Shown here in pieces: positions 14,267-22,215 of a stretch of 34,774 nucleotides of DNA. Numbering within the stretch: position 1 is the first letter of the stretch; each line of letters begins with the position of its first letter. The position numbers and the translations under genes are program-made. Source of the stretch: JACJVV01 sp047603135 (lineage in GTDB: Archaea; Nanobdellota; Nanobdellia; Woesearchaeales; JACJVV01); assembly GCA_047603135.1 (NCBI GenBank), contig JBLKOW010000001.1, positions 1 to 34,774 of the forward strand, given 5' to 3'. Below the pieces are notes generated by a model, which did no database searches, was not told the DNA's origin, and worked only from the letters and a program-made list of their open reading frames with translations.

Positions 14267-16486
14267 ATGACAAACGAAAATAGATTACAAGGATCAATTA
14301 AAAGCATTGCAGGGCCACTAGTAGTTGGAAGAGACATGCAAGGCGTAAAAATGTATGATTTAGTTAAGGTTGGAAAACTAAAGCTAATGGGTGAAGTAAT
14401 TCAACTGCGAAATGACACTGCATATATTCAAGTCTATGAAGATACATCTGGTCTTACTACTGGTGAAGAAATTGTCTCAACAGATATGCCATTAAGTGTT
14501 GAATTAGGTCCTGGATTACTTGGAAGCATTCTTGACGGTGTTGGACGCCCGCTTCCTATTATTGCAGAGAAAACAGGAACATACATTGCTCGTGGTGTGG
14601 AAGCTCCCACGATAAATAAAGAAAGACGATATGAATTCTCTCCTTCTATTAAAGAGGGTGATGATGTTGTTCCTGGTCAAGTTCTAGGTTCAGTAAAAGA
14701 AACCGACCTCATTAAACATTACATAATGGTTCCTGTTGGTGTTGTTGGTCGTGTTAAAGACATAATTCCTGGTACATGTACTGCAAAGGATGTTATTGCA
14801 CGAATCCAAACTGCAGGAGGCACTCATGAAATTACATTAGCACAGTGGTGGCCGGTACGTCGCTCACGTCCTGTAAAGAAAAAGCTTGACCCTGCAGAAA
14901 TGCTTGTATCAGGACAGCGTGTTTTCGATACTTTCTTTCCGTTAGTTAAAGGTGGTACTGCAGCTATTCCTGGTCCTTTTGGTTCAGGGAAAACAGTATC
15001 TCAGCATCAGCTTGCAAAATGGGTTAATGCTGATATTGTTGTCTACATTGGTTGTGGTGAGCGTGGAAATGAGATGACTGAAGTACTCAAAGAATTTCCT
15101 GAATTAATAGATCCTAAGACTGGTAAACCACTTATGGAGCGAACAGTTCTTATCGCAAACACAAGTAACATGCCAGTTGCTGCGCGTGAAGCGTCTATTT
15201 ATACAGGGATTACTATTGCAGAATATTATCGTGACATGGGATATGATGTAGCATTAATGGCAGATTCAACATCGCGCTGGGCTGAAGCACTTCGTGAAAT
15301 GTCCTCTCGTCTTGAAGAAATGCCTGGTGAGGAAGGATATCCTGCATACTTATCTTCTCGTCTTGCACAATTTTATGAGCGTGCAGGTAAAGTGGTAACT
15401 CTTAATAATAAAAATTCATCATTATCGATTATTGGTGCAGTTTCTCCTCCTGGTGGAGACTTTTCAGAACCAGTCACACAAAATACCTTGCGTATTACCA
15501 AAGTATTCTGGGGGCTTGATGCAAAACTAGCATACAAGAGACACTTCCCTTCAATTAATTGGTTGACTTCATACTCGCTTTATAGCGATAAATTACATAG
15601 CTTTTACGAAAAAGTTGATGCAGACTTTCCTGATTTAATAAACACGGCAATGTCATTGCTTCAAAAAGAATCCGAACTACAAGAAATTGTTCAGTTAGTT
15701 GGTCCAGATGCACTTCCTGATAATGATCGGCTCGTGCTCCATACCGCGCGAAAGCTACGTGAAGATTATTTACAACAGCACGCTTTTCATGATATTGACT
15801 CCTATTGTTCACTTGAAAAGCAACATATGATGCTTAAAGTAATTATTGATTATCATAATGTACTCAATAGCTTTATCAAAAAAGGATCTAAGTTTGTAAC
15901 ACTTGTTGATGAAAAGATTGATGAGCAAATTGCACGAATTAAATATCAAAAAGATAGTAAAAAATATGTTGCTAATATTTATGATATGATTGAGAAAACA
16001 CGTCCAAAGTCTGTAAGTGAGCGAAAAGATGAAACAGATAAAGAAGGACGAGATGCACAGAAAAAAGCAGATGAGAAAAAAGAGCAAAACGCGCAAAATG
16101 AATCTCGAAGTAACACTCGCAAAGAAACTAAAAAAGAAGTCGCCACAGAAACTAAAAAAGAATCGACTCGAGCGCACTCAGCGTATTTATCAAAAGAATC
16201 TGCTAAAACATCTACTCGTAAGAGTGTAAGTAGTAATAGTAGAAAAAGTGCTGCTAAAAAAGCAAAAAATAAGCTACGTAAAAATCCAAAAAAACGTACA
16301 AAAGTAAAAAAAAGTATGGCACAAAACGCTTCTAAAAAAGTAGCAAAAAAGCCAGTAAAGCGCTCAAATTCGCAAAAACCATCAAAATCGCAAAGAAGCA
16401 ATTCAAAACGTAAAACTGCAGGAAAAAGTTCTGCACGAAAGCGACCACTGTCGCGCAAGCCTAAATCAAGGAAGGTGAAATCATGA
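14267..16486 (+). CDS. atpA: A-type ATPase catalytic subunit A with long basic C-terminal tail
   Basis: 739 residues. The catalytic core runs to about residue 580. Walker A is GPFGSGKT (236-243), ALMADSTSRWAEALREMSSR carries the Walker B/arginine region, and SPPGGDFSEPVTQNTLR is conserved. The non-homologous insertion typical of A-type catalytic subunits (about 110-190) is present. Normal members stop near 580-590. Here a further stretch of roughly 155 residues (about 582-739) is low-complexity and rich in Lys, Arg and Ser, with repeats of the type KKESTRAHSAYLSKESAK and SARKRPLSRKPKSRKVKS. No intein motif is seen. GAGGGT lies about 6 nt before the ATG. The end overlaps the subunit B start as ATGA. 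Confidence 0.95.
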   Translation: MTNENRLQGSIKSIAGPLVVGRDMQGVKMYDLVKVGKLKLMGEVIQLRNDTAYIQVYEDTSGLTTGEEIVSTDMPLSVELGPGLLGSILDGVGRPLPIIAEKTGTYIARGVEAPTINKERRYEFSPSIKEGDDVVPGQVLGSVKETDLIKHYIMVPVGVVGRVKDIIPGTCTAKDVIARIQTAGGTHEITLAQWWPVRRSRPVKKKLDPAEMLVSGQRVFDTFFPLVKGGTAAIPGPFGSGKTVSQHQLAKWVNADIVVYIGCGERGNEMTEVLKEFPELIDPKTGKPLMERTVLIANTSNMPVAAREASIYTGITIAEYYRDMGYDVALMADSTSRWAEALREMSSRLEEMPGEEGYPAYLSSRLAQFYERAGKVVTLNNKNSSLSIIGAVSPPGGDFSEPVTQNTLRITKVFWGLDAKLAYKRHFPSINWLTSYSLYSDKLHSFYEKVDADFPDLINTAMSLLQKESELQEIVQLVGPDALPDNDRLVLHTARKLREDYLQQHAFHDIDSYCSLEKQHMMLKVIIDYHNVLNSFIKKGSKFVTLVDEKIDEQIARIKYQKDSKKYVANIYDMIEKTRPKSVSERKDETDKEGRDAQKKADEKKEQNAQNESRSNTRKETKKEVATETKKESTRAHSAYLSKESAKTSTRKSVSSNSRKSAAKKAKNKLRKNPKKRTKVKKSMAQNASKKVAKKPVKRSNSQKPSKSQRSNSKRKTAGKSSARKRPLSRKPKSRKVKS

Positions 16487-17859
16487 TTAAAGAATATACT
16501 TCAGTAACAAACGTAATCGGCCCTTTGGTCGTAGTAGAAGGCGTTAGTAATGTTGCGTACGGTGAAATTGTTACCATCAGAACTGCAAATAATGAACAAC
16601 GTATGGGTCAAGTTCTTGAAATAGGTGAAGGTCGTGCTATTGTGCAAGTCTTTCAAGGAACAACTGGAATTGACACACGTAATACGCGTGTAAGATTCAC
16701 TGCTGAAACCATGAAGATCAATGTAAGTCCTGATATGCTTGGTCGTGTTTTTAGTGGTGTTGGAAAGCCACTTGATGGACAGCCTGATGTTATTCAAGAA
16801 GCACGGCTTGATGTAAACGGTAATCCGCTTAATCCATCCTCACGTGAATATCCTTCTGAATTTATTCAAACAGGAATCTCAGCAATAGATGTTATGAACA
16901 CATTAGTTCGTGGACAAAAATTACCTATTTTTTCTGGCTCAGGTCTTCCTCATAATAAACTTGCAAGTCAGATTGCAAAGCAAGCGCGCGTTCTTGGGAA
17001 AGATGAACAGTTTGCAGTAGTATTTGCGGCTATGGGAATTACTTTTGAAGAAGCACAATTCTTTAGGAGTGAGTTTGAAAAAACAGGTGCAATGAATAAT
17101 GTTGTCATGTTTCTTAATTTAGCAGATGATCCTGCAATTGAGCGAATAATAACCCCAAGAATGGCACTTACTACAGCAGAATATTTAGCATATGAAAAAG
17201 ATATGCATATCTTAGTAATCTTAACTGATATGACTAATTATTGTGAGGCGCTACGTGAGATTTCAGCAGCGCGAAGTGAAGTTCCTGGAAGACGAGGATA
17301 TCCTGGATACATGTATACTGACTTAGCAGCACTCTATGAGCGTGCAGGAAAAGTAAAGGGAAAAACAGGTACATTAACACAAATGCCAATTATATCGATG
17401 CCTGATGATGACATTACGCATCCCATCCCTGATTTAACAGGATATATCACTGAAGGACAATTTGTACTTAGTCGTGATTTACATAGAGGGGGAATTTATG
17501 CTCCTGTTGATGTTCTTCCATCGCTGTCTCGGCTCATGAAAAAAGGAATTGGTGAAGGAAAAACACGAAATGACCACGATGATGTTTCTAACCAATTATA
17601 TGCTGCGTATGCACGAGGAAGAGAACTTCGCGACTTAGTTGCAGTTATTGGTAAGGAGTCCCTTGCAGAAGTTGATCGAAAGTTCCTTGACTTTGCAGAA
17701 GAGTATGAACAAACATTTGTTAATCAACCTTACACTGAGGATCGTGCTGTCACGGAAAGTCTTGACAAGGCATGGGAATTACTGCGAAAACTTCCTCGCA
17801 GTGAGCTGAAGCGTATTAGTGTTGAAATACTTGACGAATATTATAATAAGGAAAATTAA
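16483..17859 (+). CDS. atpB: A-type ATPase regulatory subunit B
   Basis: 458 residues, normal length. It alternates with subunit A in the head and completes the nucleotide site. The P-loop is degenerate, as usual for B (PIFSGSGLPHNKLASQIA in place of GxxxxGKT). Other family marks are the MGITFEEAQFFRSEFEKTGA and SARSEVPGRRGYPGYMYTDL segments and the C-terminal AEEYEQTFVNQ. GGTGA lies about 6 nt before the ATG, inside the end of subunit A, so the two are coupled. Confidence 0.96.
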   Translation: MIKEYTSVTNVIGPLVVVEGVSNVAYGEIVTIRTANNEQRMGQVLEIGEGRAIVQVFQGTTGIDTRNTRVRFTAETMKINVSPDMLGRVFSGVGKPLDGQPDVIQEARLDVNGNPLNPSSREYPSEFIQTGISAIDVMNTLVRGQKLPIFSGSGLPHNKLASQIAKQARVLGKDEQFAVVFAAMGITFEEAQFFRSEFEKTGAMNNVVMFLNLADDPAIERIITPRMALTTAEYLAYEKDMHILVILTDMTNYCEALREISAARSEVPGRRGYPGYMYTDLAALYERAGKVKGKTGTLTQMPIISMPDDDITHPIPDLTGYITEGQFVLSRDLHRGGIYAPVDVLPSLSRLMKKGIGEGKTRNDHDDVSNQLYAAYARGRELRDLVAVIGKESLAEVDRKFLDFAEEYEQTFVNQPYTEDRAVTESLDKAWELLRKLPRSELKRISVEILDEYYNKEN

Positions 17860-17936
17860 GGTAGCTAAGCAAAAGTACTTGTACAGTAAAACTAAATGAA
17901 AGAATAAAAGTACCAAGTTGTTCAAAAAAAGTAAAA

Positions 17937-18542
17937 ATGGAAACTATAAAACCAACACGAATGGAATTAATCCGAACAAAGCGTCGCATAGTTCTTGCAA
18001 AAAAAGGGCATAAACTCCTCAAGCAAAAACGAGACGTTCTTGTTATGGAGTTTTTCTCTTTGCTTAAGGAAATTAAAGTTATTCGTCAGCGCCTTGCAGA
18101 TACACTTGGGAATGCTCAAACATCTCTTGCACGCGCAATTGCAATGGAAGGTATGGTGACCGTTCAGCGTCTTGCTCTTGGTATGACTGATAAATTAGAT
18201 ATATCTTTTACTCGGGCGCGTATGATGGGAGTAGAAGTCTCTCGTCTTGAAAATTTAAACCCTTCGTATCAATGGCCTGGTTATCTAGGACATTCAGTTG
18301 AATTAACAAATGCAATTGTATTGTATCGAAATGTATTTTCAGACTTTGTACATCTTGCTGAAAAACAGCATGCGCTCAATAAACTTGGTGAAGAGATTCA
18401 GCGGACAAAAAGGCGTGTTAATGCACTTGAATTTATTCGTATGCCTTTCTTAGCAAAAGCAAAGAAACAAATTGCATTTAGATTAGAAGAACTTGAACGT
18501 GAAAATTTCTCACGTCTAAAACAACTCAAGAAAAAGAATTAA
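17937..18542 (+). CDS. atpD: A-type ATPase subunit D (rotor shaft)
   Basis: 201 residues, two long antiparallel helices at the ends with a short middle region. The N-terminal IKPTRMELIRTKRRIVLAKK and following GHKLLKQKRDVLV are the family signature, and the C-terminal helix has TKRRVNALEFIRMP. It turns inside the head. A gap of about 77 nt separates it from subunit B and no strong ribosome binding site is visible; Met9 is an alternative start. Last gene of the operon. Confidence 0.93.
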   Translation: METIKPTRMELIRTKRRIVLAKKGHKLLKQKRDVLVMEFFSLLKEIKVIRQRLADTLGNAQTSLARAIAMEGMVTVQRLALGMTDKLDISFTRARMMGVEVSRLENLNPSYQWPGYLGHSVELTNAIVLYRNVFSDFVHLAEKQHALNKLGEEIQRTKRRVNALEFIRMPFLAKAKKQIAFRLEELERENFSRLKQLKKKN

Positions 18543-18606
18543 TGCAACATAACTATTAACCTAACTATTGTATACGTCTTGCATATGTCCTGTATATCTC
18601 CTGCTC

Positions 18607-18744
18607 ATGAAATCAATTCACCATCGAAAAAAGAATGAACGCCTCGTCATTTTGCTTGGGTTTGCTCGGCTCTTTTCTGAAATAACTATAGTTATTGGTT
18701 TTTTAACACTTATTGGCATAGTGGTGTATCATTTATTTTTTTAA
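18607..18744 (+). CDS. Small single-helix membrane protein (45 aa)
   Basis: ATG 18607 to TAA 18744, 45 codons. A basic N-terminus (MKSIHHRKKNERLVILL) is followed by GFARLFSEITIVIGFLTLIG and a hydrophobic end, giving one or two membrane segments by the positive-inside pattern. A TATA-like GCATATGT is about 23 nt upstream, which would allow leaderless expression, but the match is poor. I do not recognise it. The next stretch to 18885 is non-coding. Confidence 0.4.
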   Translation: MKSIHHRKKNERLVILLGFARLFSEITIVIGFLTLIGIVVYHLFF

Positions 18745-18811
18745 AAGGTGCAACATTATATCTCTTGCATTTATTTAATTCCCTTCACTATATTACCCTC
18801 AAGAACAGTAA

Positions 18812-18819
18812 TATTTAAA
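18812..18819 (+). promoter_or_regulatory. TATA-like box for the gene at 18886
   Basis: TATTTAAA predicts a start near 18843 and a leader of about 43 nt. That leader contains a 10-codon frame (ATG 18847 to TGA 18877) whose stop lies in the GGGTGAGTG ribosome binding site region of the main gene. Confidence 0.4.
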
Positions 18820-18885
18820 AATGCGAAATGAAGTAGGTATTACTTAATGAAATTAGTTTTAACAAATTTGGTTGGGTGAGTGTGA

Positions 18886-19623
18886 ATGAAAAATGAATTA
18901 GGTAGTTTAGTTAGTTCTGGAATAGACCCTGAGAAAGCAGAGGCACGTGAATTGTGGAAACGCGGGCATTTGAATGGTTCGTATTCAAACCAAGATCCAG
19001 GATATAAGTTTGCGCGTCGTGCTGAAAAACATGGTTCACCACGAACATATGTTCCTCCAGCAGAAAGACAAATACCTGTGGAAGATGGACATGGAAACTC
19101 TACGAGTGGAAATAAGTTTGATGAACAGTGGTCAGGAGATGATAAAGTATCGCTTGATGAAGTTTTATCAGCAGTTGATTCTGAATCGGTATTTAACGCA
19201 CGTGTTCAAGCAGTGTATGAGGGCGGTGTTCTAGATATCGGTTATGATGCAGATTCACGCGTTATGGAAGTATATGGTGATGCACCTCTTTACAACTTAG
19301 CACTCTTTTTAGGAGATAGTAAAAATGTTTCAGAGGTAGTTGTGCATCATAATGGTGAAGAAAATCGTCTTTCATATGATAAAAAACGCGATGTAATCAG
19401 TCTTAATGGAATGGAAATGTTTTGTCCTCATGATCCAGATAAGCCAATTAACTCAAGACAAGTACATGCAGTTCAGATACCTGGAATGGAAAGAGTAAGT
19501 CTTGAGGCACTTGAAGGAAATGGTCATTATCATCCAGAGATTGAATTCGATGATTTATTGGCAAAACCTGAGACGATGGAACGGCCAAGCACTGATGAAA
19601 TGACTCGTGTGTATAGAGATTAA
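18886..19623 (+). CDS. Hydrophilic protein of unknown function
   Basis: 245 residues, acidic and polar, with no membrane segment. The first 90 residues are low in hydrophobics (SNQDPGYKFARRAEKHGSP, DGHGNSTSGNKFDEQWSGDD) and look disordered. The rest alternates short strands (FNARVQAVYEGGVLDIGYDA, RVMEVYGDAPLYNLALFLGD). I cannot assign a family. GGGTGAGTG lies a few bases before the ATG. Its stop is about 3 nt before the left end of long repeat copy A. Confidence 0.6.
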   Translation: MKNELGSLVSSGIDPEKAEARELWKRGHLNGSYSNQDPGYKFARRAEKHGSPRTYVPPAERQIPVEDGHGNSTSGNKFDEQWSGDDKVSLDEVLSAVDSESVFNARVQAVYEGGVLDIGYDADSRVMEVYGDAPLYNLALFLGDSKNVSEVVVHHNGEENRLSYDKKRDVISLNGMEMFCPHDPDKPINSRQVHAVQIPGMERVSLEALEGNGHYHPEIEFDDLLAKPETMERPSTDEMTRVYRD

Positions 19624-19626
19624 TTA

Positions 19627-19865
19627 GTAAAATCTGCTTTTTCCACCAGTGTGTTTTTACATGCCTGGCTACGTCTGTGCATGTTCACGCGCGGCATAGT
19701 GGAAAAAGCAGGGTCTGAGAAAACCGACCAAGCCGTAGGCGAGCATGCCTCCAGTCTCTGACTGGTGGTGTCGGTTTTCGATTGACAAATCGACTTTGCC
19801 CTTTGAGGCGATGTGTTTCTTGTCAAAGAAACACATAAGTTCGCCGTGCAAGTTGATTTTTTACG
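19627..19865 (+). repeat. Structured repeat, long form, copy A
   Basis: About 239 nt. Outer ends GTAAAATC and GATTTTTTACG pair. Inside are three stem-loops. (1) CTGCTTTTTCCAC (19634-19646) pairs perfectly with GTGGAAAAAGCAG (19699-19711), enclosing ACATGC/GCATGT. (2) AAAACCGAC (19720-19728) pairs with GTCGGTTTT (19770-19778), enclosing CCAGTC-TCT-GACTGG (19751-19765). (3) ATGTGTTTCTT (19811-19821) pairs with AAGAAACACAT (19826-19836), loop GTCA. The element is flanked by exact 8-bp direct repeats TTAATTAG at 19620-19627 and 19869-19876. It fills most of the 362-nt gap before the acyl carrier protein gene. Confidence 0.85.
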
Positions 19866-19943
19866 TGCTTAATTAGCTTTTTATTTTCTTTCTTTTATTC
19901 TTTATTCTAACCTAGTATTAACTATGCATTTTATTCCATAACT

Positions 19944-19951
19944 AATATAAA
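19944..19951 (+). promoter_or_regulatory. TATA-like box for the acyl carrier protein gene
   Basis: AATATAAA lies about 38 nt before ATG 19986, giving a leader of roughly 10 nt that includes the GAGGTGAAT ribosome binding site. Confidence 0.45.
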
Positions 19952-19985
19952 TAATGAGCATTTGGTTCCATTCTGAGGTGAATAA

Positions 19986-20261
19986 ATGGATAAAACTGAA
20001 ATTAAGCAAACAATTCTTGACATTGTAAATGATATAGCTACAGAAAATGATGAATTAGTAACACTTGATTCTATTCGTCACGATGTGCACTTAAGTAAGC
20101 AACTTGATTTAGACTCAATGGATTTTCTTGATATTGTAATGGAACTAAGAAAACAATATGGTGTTGAAGTTCCTGAAGAAGACTATCATCGACTTGGCAC
20201 GCTCAATAGTAGCGCAGATTATCTTGTTGGTCCGCTTGAAAAAGTAGATTATAGGGGCTAG
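19986..20261 (+). CDS. Acyl carrier protein-like protein
   Basis: 91 residues. The helix II motif LDLDSMDFLDIVMELRKQYG contains the D-S-M signature with Ser44 as the predicted 4'-phosphopantetheine attachment site. The acidic character, helix pattern and GVEVPEEDYHRLGTL helix III also fit the carrier protein family. Carrier proteins hold acyl or aminoacyl groups as thioesters. Most archaea make isoprenoid lipids and lack fatty acid synthase, and no synthase, ligase or phosphopantetheinyl transferase lies in this window, so the role is open. GAGGTGAAT is 2 nt before the ATG. It is isolated between a repeat and the dnaJ operon's end. Confidence 0.8.
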   Translation: MDKTEIKQTILDIVNDIATENDELVTLDSIRHDVHLSKQLDLDSMDFLDIVMELRKQYGVEVPEEDYHRLGTLNSSADYLVGPLEKVDYRG

Positions 20262-20326
20262 CTATTCAAACAAGTATATACTATCTTAAGTTTAAGTTAG
20301 TTTTTAGTTTATAAGACATCTAGAGT

Positions 20327-20334
20327 GATATAAA
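20327..20334 (+). promoter_or_regulatory. TATA-like box for a possible small RNA
   Basis: GATATAAA predicts a start near 20357, at the first paired bases of a hairpin and with no ORF downstream on this strand. Confidence 0.3.
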
Positions 20335-20355
20335 AACTAGCAAGCAATAAGTTAT

Positions 20356-20420
20356 GCTAACTAAAAAGCGATGTGTGAGGCACATCAGGATTTAGCAATT
20401 TGCCGAACGGTGTTGTTGTA
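20356..20420 (+). ncRNA. Candidate structured small RNA
   Basis: GCTAA (20356-20360) pairs with TTAGC (20392-20396). Inside, GATGTG (20370-20375) pairs with CACATC (20381-20386) around loop TGAGG. The layout of lower stem, internal loop and upper stem recalls an H/ACA-type guide, but I cannot see a clear ANA/ACA tail or kink-turn, and no C/D box pair is present. T-rich sequence follows at about 20410-20440. Confidence 0.25.
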
Positions 20421-20504
20421 ATTATACTTAATTTATTATTGAGTCAAACACGAGATAGTACATATTCAAACAAATAAAAAATCTACTTTACAAGTTTTTA
20501 CACA

Positions 20505-21617
20505 CTATTCAAACAAGCGTTTGAAGAAACCGCTCTTTTTGCTTTCAGCATCAAGCTCTTCAAAGAGTTTGCGCTCTTTCTTAGAAAGTGATGTAGGCAC
20601 TTTAATCTTAACTTTAACTAACTGGCTTCCTTTTGCTGAAGATTGTAAATGCTGAATCCCTTTATCTTTCATTTTAAAGATAGTGTCAGGCTGCGTTCCA
20701 GCAGGGATGCGCAGTTTTGCTTTACCAAGCAAGGTTGGTACTTCAATCTCAGTTCCAAGTGCTGCCTGAGAAACACTAATAGGGTATTCTAAATAAATAT
20801 CATTACCTTTGCGCGTAAATCTTTCGTCTGGTTTCACATGAACAAAAACATAGAGGTCTCCGTTTATGCCATTGGGTATTGCCTCTCCCTCCCCTTCGAG
20901 ACGAAGACGCATTTCATCATCAATCCCTGCAGGGATTCGTACATCTAGTTTTTTCTTTGTTCGTACAAGTCCTGTTCCATCACAATGTGAACATTCTTTT
21001 TCAATAGTTTTTCCTGTGCCTCTACATGTATTACAAGGGGCATTTGTTTGAAATAATCCAAATGGGGTGCGCTGTGTTCGCCGAACCTGTCCAGCTCCTT
21101 TACAATCAGGACATGTTTTAATTGCGTCAGGCGATTCTGCACCTGTTCCTTTACATTCAGGACATGTATCAAGTTTAGTGAATTGAATTGTTTTTGTTGT
21201 TCCAAACGCAGCCTCTTCAAGTGTTATATCAATATCATACCGCAGGTCTTCTCCGCGAAGTTGTCTGCGTCTTCTTCCACGCCCGCCAAAGCCAAAACCT
21301 CCACCAAATATATCACCTAAATGATCGAACAAATCACCAAAGTCTCCTTGAAATGACTCAAATCCGCCAAAATCAAATCCACCTTGACCTCCTCCAAATC
21401 CGCTAGGATCTGCAGTTCCGTATTGGTCATAGTGTTGGCGTTTTTTATCGTCGCTAAGAACTGCTGCAGCTGCATTTATTTTCTTAAAATGCTCTGCATC
21501 ACCTGTTTCTTTATTATCTGGGTGGTATTTTCGTGCTAGTCGTTTGTACGCTTTTTTAATCTCGTCTCGGCTTGCGTTTTTTGAAACACCAAGAAGTTCG
21601 TAATAATCATCTGTCAT
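20505..21617 (-). CDS. dnaJ: Chaperone DnaJ (Hsp40)
   Basis: 370 residues from ATG 21617. The J domain is at the N-terminus (DDYYELLGVSKNASRDEIKK, HPD motif in RKYHPDNKE). A Gly/Phe-rich linker follows (about 75-115). Then four C-x-x-C-x-G-x-G zinc repeats (CPECKGTG, CPDCKGAG, CNTCRGTG, CSHCDGTG, about 150-205), then the C-terminal substrate domain. It stimulates DnaK and delivers clients. An upstream in-frame TTG extends the frame to 21635, but ATG 21617 overlaps the HD gene stop as ATGA and has GAGGATG upstream. The minus-strand sequence after its stop is T-rich (TTTTTTATTT), a likely terminator. Confidence 0.97.
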   Translation of the reverse strand: MTDDYYELLGVSKNASRDEIKKAYKRLARKYHPDNKETGDAEHFKKINAAAAVLSDDKKRQHYDQYGTADPSGFGGGQGGFDFGGFESFQGDFGDLFDHLGDIFGGGFGFGGRGRRRRQLRGEDLRYDIDITLEEAAFGTTKTIQFTKLDTCPECKGTGAESPDAIKTCPDCKGAGQVRRTQRTPFGLFQTNAPCNTCRGTGKTIEKECSHCDGTGLVRTKKKLDVRIPAGIDDEMRLRLEGEGEAIPNGINGDLYVFVHVKPDERFTRKGNDIYLEYPISVSQAALGTEIEVPTLLGKAKLRIPAGTQPDTIFKMKDKGIQHLQSSAKGSQLVKVKIKVPTSLSKKERKLFEELDAESKKSGFFKRLFE

Positions 21618-22201
21618 GAGTATACATCCTCGCAAAGATATGGTTCAATTGTTTTTTCATTGATATTTTCAGGTCGTAGCCCTATCTTTTTAAATATTTG
21701 GTCTTCAAGTGCATGAAGTAGTAGGCGTATTTTCTCAGTATCTTTTGAAAGTACTGGATATCGTCGTGCTCCATCTTCAAGGCGTTCGTCAATACTAATT
21801 ATATTATCATGCAAAACACGTTTATCTGCGTAATATAAGATGCGTTCTTCCCATGAATTAAAGCCATTATATATGTTACTTGTTTTATGAGCGCGCACAA
21901 TTGCTGCGATTTCTGAAAAACCTTTTGCAATTAAAAGATCAGCACCAGCATCCTCATGTGCACCACACTCCTTTTTGATTTCATCAAACTTCTTAATATC
22001 ATGAAGTATGCCTGCTATGCGTATATTCTCTACGTTAACAGGAACTCCATGCTCGTTTAATCTCTCAGCAAGAAACAGTGCAACACCCTGCACTTTACGT
22101 GCGTGCAGGAATATGTTGCGTGGTGTTTCTGTTTCTTTGAGGAGTGCAATGCACTCTTCATGTGATGGATGATTGCTTGCTGTCACTTTTGTTGTATGCA
22201 T
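21614..22201 (-). CDS. HD-domain protein (predicted phosphohydrolase)
   Basis: 195 residues. The HD superfamily metal ligands are visible: H33, H67-D68 (GILHDIKKF), a His in CGAHEDAGADLL and a late Asp near YYADKRV. These enzymes cut phosphate esters of nucleotides or cyclic nucleotides, and some act on tRNA ends or as (p)ppGpp-type hydrolases; the substrate is unknown. It sits between dnaK and dnaJ in the chaperone operon, 14 nt after the dnaK stop and overlapping dnaJ by ATGA, so it is made together with the chaperones. Confidence 0.85.
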   Translation of the reverse strand: MHTTKVTASNHPSHEECIALLKETETPRNIFLHARKVQGVALFLAERLNEHGVPVNVENIRIAGILHDIKKFDEIKKECGAHEDAGADLLIAKGFSEIAAIVRAHKTSNIYNGFNSWEERILYYADKRVLHDNIISIDERLEDGARRYPVLSKDTEKIRLLLHALEDQIFKKIGLRPENINEKTIEPYLCEDVYS

Positions 22202-22215
22202 TAAATAATATGCAT

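Noticed and set aside
15979..16458. Minus-strand Phe/Leu-rich frame opposite the subunit A tail
   Set aside because: It is the complement of Lys/Arg/Ser-rich codons, so its hydrophobic look is a composition effect.
14267..16486. Intein in ATPase subunit A as the reason for its length
   Set aside because: The Walker A region is uninterrupted and no intein splice or nuclease motifs are seen. The extra length is all at the C-terminus.
19620..19851. Minus-strand open frames within repeat copy A as real genes
   Set aside because: They lie wholly inside a highly paired repeat, lack ribosome binding sites, and the equivalent frame is broken in copy E. Kept only as a low-interest finding.
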